From positions 1-8,533 of the forward strand of contig CALKCV010000121.1 in the NCBI GenBank assembly GCA_938083405.1: a stretch of 8,533 bases of DNA. The letters are read 5' to 3'. The number at the start of each line of letters is the position of its first letter. Positions within the stretch are counted from its first letter, which is position 1. This DNA comes from an uncultured Microcoleaceae cyanobacterium (GTDB lineage Bacteria; Cyanobacteriota; Cyanobacteriia; Cyanobacteriales; Microcoleaceae). Positions 6,186 to 8,533 of the stretch are shown here, piece after piece. The notes beneath the pieces are model-generated. The model had not been told where the DNA came from, did no database searches, and saw only the letters and a program-made list of their open reading frames with translations. A program made the translations under genes and the position numbers.

Positions 6186-8533
6186 CTAAAATCCAAAATT
6201 TATTTTAGGCCGAGGAATAGTACCATTCTTTGCCAATTCTTCCGCTACGCTCGTGGCCCCATAGCGATTTAGGTGGCTCGGATCGGAAAAGTTTTCGTAA
6301 GCCTGGGGCCACAATAAGCTTAAATCTCGGAAGCTCAAACCAGGATAATCCAGAACTATCTCCTCCATATATTCCCTAAATTCTAATTCATAATAACTTC
6401 TGGCATCATCTAAATATTCTTTAGTTAAAGGCATATTCACAAATACTACTTTCACCCTTTTAGCTTGAGTAAAGCGCAGTAAATTTTTGAAAGCAGTTGT
6501 TTGTTGTCCTGTTAGCTTAAAATTGCTATAGTCCGCGTCGTAATCTCCTGAAACTTGAGGATGATTCTGGTAGTAAATATCTGGATTAAATTTCATAGAT
6601 ATGGGTAAAAAACCATTCGTTCTATCGCCATTTTTTTCCGTTTCCACCCCGGTTTTTTCACCTTCTATTAGAGCCTCCGTTGTTAATTCGGTTTCTGTAA
6701 CAATGTCTTCTGCACCGTTTATCTTAATAAGGGAACCAAGCCATGCCTTTAAGCGATCGCGTTGAGAATAACTAACTAGATACTCCTCCATTTTCTTTTC
6801 CAGTAATTCCTCTATTATAGAGTAATTCCTCAAAAGCAAATCCGCTAATTTCTCTTCTTTTTTTTCCGACTTTTTCTCCTCTTGAAAATCTTCTTGGTTA
6901 TTTACTGTTACCGTCAAATCACCTTCCATTACAGCTTTATAGCCTTCAGAACTAGCGATGATTTCGTAAGTTCTATCTTCGCGACCGCTATTAAAAGCCC
7001 GCACCCCATCGGCAAACAAAATCAACCTCGGCAGTTGCTCTGGGAATAAAACTTGACGAATAATTAAATCCACTACCCGCACCGTAGCGCCATTAATACC
7101 CAAATTATATACTTTTAAATCCTCATAACCATTCTCGGCCAAACTCTCTTCTAAAACTGTAGGATCGATACCCCGCAAAGCTCTAGAACTGCCAACAATT
7201 AAAATATCTGGCGGTCTTTTATTTGCCAGAATATAATCTTGGTAGCGTACCAACTGCTCGTCTAATTGCTTGCTATTAAAAGTAGGATAATCAATACTTA
7301 ATAATCGAGGTTTTCTCGAAGCTTCTCCCGTCAAGTTAGGAGCTTTTGTAAACCCAGATTCATTAAATACTCCTTCAGGACTTTCCGCAGAACGTTGCCA
7401 AGGAATCTCCGGCAATCGATCGTCTGTTTCCCCGTCGCGATCGCCCCTTATTACTGGAACTTCTTCTACTTCAGGGCTTTGAGAATCAACTAAAATTTCT
7501 CTCTGGGTCGTTTGTTCGGCAGCAGATTCTAAAACAGTCGTACTAGAAAAAGAATCCACAGAAGACAACTCTAAAAACTTACCAAGCAGCGAATCTGTTT
7601 GTACCGCCAACGCCAACCCCACAGCAGCCCACACCAGAGCAACCCATCTGGCCCCAGAGCGAACGCCGGGGCCAGATTGCCCCCCAACAACCCCAGAATA
7701 AGCAACCGCCGGCACGAACAAACCGCTAACCACCAGCAAGTTTCGTATTGCAGTAGAGAAACTACCAGGAGTTTTTTGTTTTTTCCTCTCCATCCCCTGC
7801 TGGCCGGGCAACACCACAGAAACCCCCGCCTCAGACAAAGACAACTCCCCATCTGCAACAGAGGCAGCAAATTCCGGTACTTGCTCCGCACAGGAGCGAT
7901 TTTCCTTACTAAAGTCCAACCCCAAGCGCCATAAAGGCAGCTTTTGCCCCGCCCGCCTGCCGTAAACCCGAACCCCAGTTATTCCCGGCAATTCCAGTTT
8001 GCGCAAAAACTCAGCAATAGACTGCCCCACCTTCGATTGAGAAGGACAGGTTGGGGCCTCGCTCATAACGTGCAACAGGTCTCCTTTTGGCAAGACGATC
8101 GCTTTAATCCCTCCCGTTTCCAACTTTCGGTCTAGATCGGGATTTAGCAATCTATCCAACAAAAAATTCAGTGCCGAATTATTCCCGCCTTTTGCCAGAG
8201 TCACCGCCCCCGGTTCTAAATCTGGATGTTGCGAAGCGGGTAAATTTAGCCAATCTATCCAACTCGGCGAAGAGTAAGCATTAAGCGTCGGTTGTCCCTC
8301 GAAGCCGTAGATCGTTGCCGCTTGAATCCCTTGGGGGCTAATAGTAGATAATAATCGGGCGATCGCTTCTTTTGTCTTCTCCTTATCCGGGGCTTTGCCC
8401 TTGAGGCCTTTTTTAGCCTTAGCTTTTTCCTCGCTCCCCATTCCATTCTTGCTGTTTGGGGCCTTGCTACAGAAAATATGCAGGGTTGATTCTTTTAGAG
8501 TCGCTTTTAGGGCAACGCCCATATCCTTTAATT
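6186..8533 (-). CDS. DUF1574/SGNH-hydrolase-like membrane-anchored protein (N-terminus outside window)
   Basis: Residues are counted from the ATG at 8520-8522 (778 aa to the stop). The frame stays open to the window edge (codons TTA AAG GAT), and this ATG lies inside a repeat unit, so the true start is probably upstream. The N-terminal part has two related units. Unit 1 is 2-94 (LHIF, then helix EAIARLL, then IQAATIYG, then PSWIDWL). Unit 2 is about 113-205 (LLHVM, SIAEFLRKL, ITGVRVYG, LWRLGLDF). A linker and two likely membrane segments (261-281, 292-309) follow, then an acidic linker and an SGNH-like domain from about 405. That domain has block I VGSSRALRG (443-451, presumed nucleophile S446), NLGINGAT (473-480), and block V DPSHLN with D747 and H750. 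This pattern matches cyanobacterial DUF1574-type proteins. SGNH enzymes are esterases or acyltransferases; a role in acylating an envelope polymer is inference. The gap of 456 bp to the protease gene argues against a tight operon. Confidence 0.75.
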   Translation of the reverse strand, partial: LKDMGVALKATLKESTLHIFCSKAPNSKNGMGSEEKAKAKKGLKGKAPDKEKTKEAIARLLSTISPQGIQAATIYGFEGQPTLNAYSSPSWIDWLNLPASQHPDLEPGAVTLAKGGNNSALNFLLDRLLNPDLDRKLETGGIKAIVLPKGDLLHVMSEAPTCPSQSKVGQSIAEFLRKLELPGITGVRVYGRRAGQKLPLWRLGLDFSKENRSCAEQVPEFAASVADGELSLSEAGVSVVLPGQQGMERKKQKTPGSFSTAIRNLLVVSGLFVPAVAYSGVVGGQSGPGVRSGARWVALVWAAVGLALAVQTDSLLGKFLELSSVDSFSSTTVLESAAEQTTQREILVDSQSPEVEEVPVIRGDRDGETDDRLPEIPWQRSAESPEGVFNESGFTKAPNLTGEASRKPRLLSIDYPTFNSKQLDEQLVRYQDYILANKRPPDILIVGSSRALRGIDPTVLEESLAENGYEDLKVYNLGINGATVRVVDLIIRQVLFPEQLPRLILFADGVRAFNSGREDRTYEIIASSEGYKAVMEGDLTVTVNNQEDFQEEKKSEKKEEKLADLLLRNYSIIEELLEKKMEEYLVSYSQRDRLKAWLGSLIKINGAEDIVTETELTTEALIEGEKTGVETEKNGDRTNGFLPISMKFNPDIYYQNHPQVSGDYDADYSNFKLTGQQTTAFKNLLRFTQAKRVKVVFVNMPLTKEYLDDARSYYELEFREYMEEIVLDYPGLSFRDLSLLWPQAYENFSDPSHLNRYGATSVAEELAKNGTIPRPKINFGF

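Larger units (their letters stand above)
362..8366. repeat. HIP1 octamers (GCGATCGC), 13 copies
   Basis: Exact copies start at 362, 806, 1072, 1677, 1794, 3152, 3354, 4231, 5809, 6161, 6753, 7437 and 8359. They occur both inside genes and between them. This density is far above the chance expectation and is a recognised hallmark of many cyanobacterial genomes. The palindrome has been linked to Dam-like and GCGATCGC methylation. The feature range simply spans the first to the last copy. Confidence 0.95.

Noticed and set aside
5988..6272. 94-codon plus-strand open frame at the end of the DUF1574-like gene
   Set aside because: It starts inside the 17-bp direct repeat region, has no good ribosome site, runs through the inverted repeat and then antisense into a real gene, and has no recognisable family features.
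7571..7934. Overlapping open frames on both strands within the DUF1574-like gene (106 and 111 codons)
   Set aside because: They are alternative-frame shadows of the Gly/Pro/Arg-rich membrane-segment region, while the main frame continues with family motifs on both sides.

Overview
The window looks like a cyanobacterial chromosome segment, most plausibly from a filamentous Oscillatoriales-type organism. The strongest evidence is 13 exact copies of the HIP1 octamer GCGATCGC in 8.5 kb, where about one per 65 kb is expected by chance. Supporting evidence is a Uma2-family gene, heptamer repeat arrays between genes, dispersed AGAAACCSGGTTTCT palindromes, and an SGNH-like DUF1574-type protein with the N-terminal repeats seen in cyanobacterial members. 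The genus assignment is inference.

Layout. Bases 1-201 hold a dispersed palindrome and the leader of a Uma2 gene (202-789, +), which has a textbook AGGAGG ribosome site. Bases 790-1078 have no gene but are packed with repeats: a 12-bp inverted repeat enclosing a hairpin and a TTAGTTG heptamer array, then a MITE-like element with 13-bp terminal inverted repeats around two copies of the palindrome. A GT-C/GT39-type membrane glycosyltransferase follows (1079-2764, -). Its upstream gap (2765-2924) has another palindrome pair and another heptamer array, so the gene sits between similar repeat blocks in mirror order. Next is a secreted metzincin-type zinc metalloprotease (2925-5729, -) with complete HExxHxxGxxH and Met-turn motifs. 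The 456-bp gap at 5730-6185 has no intact gene. It contains a possible frameshifted gene remnant on the minus strand, a 17-bp direct repeat, and an inverted repeat overlapping a promoter-like sequence. The last gene (6186 to beyond the window end, -) is a DUF1574/SGNH-like membrane-anchored protein, cut off at its N-terminus by the window edge.

How the genes relate. The three large genes run in the same direction, but gaps of 456 and 160 bp and the intervening repeats argue against one tight operon. All three products act at or outside the membrane: a lipid-linked-sugar glycosyltransferase, an exported protease, and a membrane-anchored SGNH-like enzyme that could modify an envelope polymer. 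A shared cell-surface theme is reasonable inference, not shown by the sequence. I found no convincing new multi-gene system, defence island, CRISPR array, rRNA or tRNA. The most interesting material is the repeat architecture around the glycosyltransferase, the gene remnant upstream of the protease, and lineage-specific insertions in the two large proteins.
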